Source of the DNA: Mortierella hygrophila
Taxonomy: Eukaryota > Mortierellomycota > Mortierellomycetes > Mortierellales > Mortierellaceae
Direction of reading: 5' to 3'
Length of the DNA: 64,000 nucleotides
Assembly (NCBI GenBank): GCA_015680625.1
Contig: JAAAXW010000023.1
Span: 186,001 to 250,000, forward strand
The position numbers and the translations under genes were made by a program. The notes beneath the pieces were generated by a model that saw nothing but the letters and a program-made list of their open reading frames with translations, ran no database searches and was not told where the DNA came from. Of this stretch, positions 62,714-64,000 are shown piece by piece; the first letter of the stretch is position 1, and every line of letters begins with the position of its first letter.

Positions 62714-64000
62714 CTAGATACGAGCCCGAAGGGTATGTCCCTTCAAGCCCTTAGGATTGGTATAAGGCCGGATATACTGCTCATAACCCTCCACAACCTC
62801 AGTCCGGTTCAGTGGCTCCCGGGTCGCCATCTCCGTGTACCTCTCATAGGCACGTCCATCAAACGCACCAATCGCACTATTGAGCAAGTAATCCGGGAAG
62901 GCGAACGCGTCCACAAATCCAATAGCGTTGGGTCGGACCTTCTTCTCCATCACATCCATAATGGCCTCACCCAGGAGCGAGATCTGCTTGGCGTCGAGGT
63001 AACCCGAGGTCAAGAACTCGCCGGGTTGCTTGTGGATCGTGTGCATTGCAAAGAGGTCTGACAGATCCGTAAGCGCCTCCTTGGAAGCATCAGAGATGAC
63101 TATAGGCTGGATACCGTCAGGTTGAGGCATCTCGCCCCGAATGCCCAAAATGAAATTCTGGACCAGGATCAATTGACAATGGGCGACCGAGACGTTGTAG
63201 ATATCGACCAACATCGAGTTCCAGGTCCGTTTCTCAACATCGAGGGCATGGACGATCTGGGCCACCATCGAGGAGGCGCGGTGTCCGAATGCTGCAAGTT
63301 GGAGTTCTGGGTTGTGGAATGCGCTGGCAGAGGTGGCGGGGCATTTGAGGGTTGGATTCTCAAGGTAGGTGTTCATGTAGGCCAGGGTTGGATTGTTAAT
63401 CTGGCTGGCCGAGAACTTGCCCGCTGCACGCTTGGCGACCAGCTCGCGGAAGGACTTGAACAAGTACCGGCCTGTCTGTTGTGTAATCATGTAGTTGTCT
63501 CCCTCCCATGTCACATTAGGAGCTATTGTTCATATTTAACAGAAACATTCGTTATTAATGGACTTTTTTTTTTCCAAGTCTGCATTGCATTGCTGTATGA
63601 AAACAAATAACCCAAAGAAAGGTACCATAGTCCTGCAAGAGCAAGGGAAGACCAGAAAAGGCCGAGAAACCATGACCACCACAGGCACGACGACACTCTT
63701 CAATTGCAGAGGCAGCCATGGTGGTCGTCAAGGACTTGAGCCCAGAACTGGAGGCGTGGACATCGGCCAGGAGGGAAAAGTCGCCAGTCTCCATGTTCTT
63801 CATGTTCAAATGATAAAGACGCATCATCTCTTTGCTGGTAAAGAAGCAAGCATAGGCCGCAGCAATGATGGGGAAGAGGCGGTACTGCTGCATCGAGTAG
63901 TCTAGCACGGGTGTCTCGATGACATCCTTGCCCAGCATCTTGGGTGAGTCTTTGTCAACAAACTGGCGACGGATGGCCGAGTAACGAGTAGCAATGGTGG
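62714..64000 (-). CDS. Peroxisomal acyl-CoA oxidase (C-terminal part; 5' end outside window)
   Basis: Flavoenzyme of peroxisomal beta-oxidation that turns acyl-CoA into trans-2-enoyl-CoA with release of hydrogen peroxide. Visible exons: 64000-63626 and 63522-62714, in frame across a 103-nt intron, giving about 394 residues of a protein of normally 650-700. Seen: RYSAIRRQFVDKDSPKMLGK at the edge, then YACFFTSKEMMRLYHLNMK and AASAIEECRRACGGHGFSAF with the conserved ECRRACGGHG flavin block. After the intron comes APNVTWEGDNYMITQQTGRY, holding the conserved WEGDN, and the C-terminal helical domains. The protein ends in RARI; the tripeptide ARI fits the loose PTS1 consensus better than no signal, but is not a classic SKL. 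Convergent with the permease, 244 bp between stops. Confidence 0.95.

Overview
This window reads as nuclear DNA of an early-diverging filamentous fungus, most likely of the Mortierellomycota/Mucoromycota group. The genes carry many short GT-AG introns of mostly 70-130 nt ending in TAG or CAG. They include the fungus-specific mitochondrial ribosomal protein MRP51, an OPT oligopeptide transporter, FACT subunit Spt16, centractin Arp1 and an eukaryotic queuine tRNA-ribosyltransferase. The lineage is inferred from gene content and intron style only. All exon models were joined by hand from reading frame, splice consensus and family similarity. Every complete model keeps a continuous frame except the two flagged cases (GNAT acetyltransferase, Sdt1-like nucleotidase).

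Layout. 1-1829: 5' part of an OPT transporter (-). 1830-5294: gene-poor, with a possible small two-exon gene at 4949-5281 (+). 5295-8268: alpha/beta hydrolase (-) and CsbD-like protein (-). 9146-16450: MRP51 (+), ARP1 (-), QTRT1 (-), Era-type GTPase (+). 16495-19400: BUD13 (-) and an eEF1A-lysine-methyltransferase-like protein (+). 19523-24034: two divergent, related membrane RING-H2 genes, one with and one without a PA domain. 24120-24911: GNAT acetyltransferase with three in-frame stops that fall exactly inside a potential intron (-). 25435-29771: SPT16 (+). 30231-31425: ribosomal protein uS2/RPS0 (-). 31426-33160: intergenic, holding an array of four diverged but co-varying hairpins. 33161-35280: unknown 574-aa protein (+). 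35455-38306: CNBP/Gis2 zinc-knuckle protein (-) and mitochondrial uL16m (+). 38665-40121: COX5 (+). 40328-45212: DHHC palmitoyltransferase (-) and Sdt1-like nucleotidase (-). 45710-51007: large DENN-C1 protein (-). 51829-55237: EAF3/MRG15 (-) and TRM8 (+). 56170-62469: VHS-GAT protein (+) and amino-acid permease (+). 62714-64000: C-terminal part of a peroxisomal acyl-CoA oxidase (-).

Most genes are conserved housekeeping genes. Several serve mitochondrial gene expression or respiration (MRP51, Era, uL16m, Cox5), tRNA modification (QTRT1, Trm8), chromatin (Spt16, Eaf3) and membrane traffic or ubiquitin signalling (RING pair, DHHC, DENN, VHS-GAT). There is no sign of an operon, transposon ORF, CRISPR array or biosynthetic cluster. 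I recognised no tRNA or rRNA gene.

The signals most worth following are the covarying hairpin array at 32160-32709, the apparently intronised segment of the GNAT gene, and a 19-nt microexon in the Sdt1-like gene whose inclusion breaks the frame.
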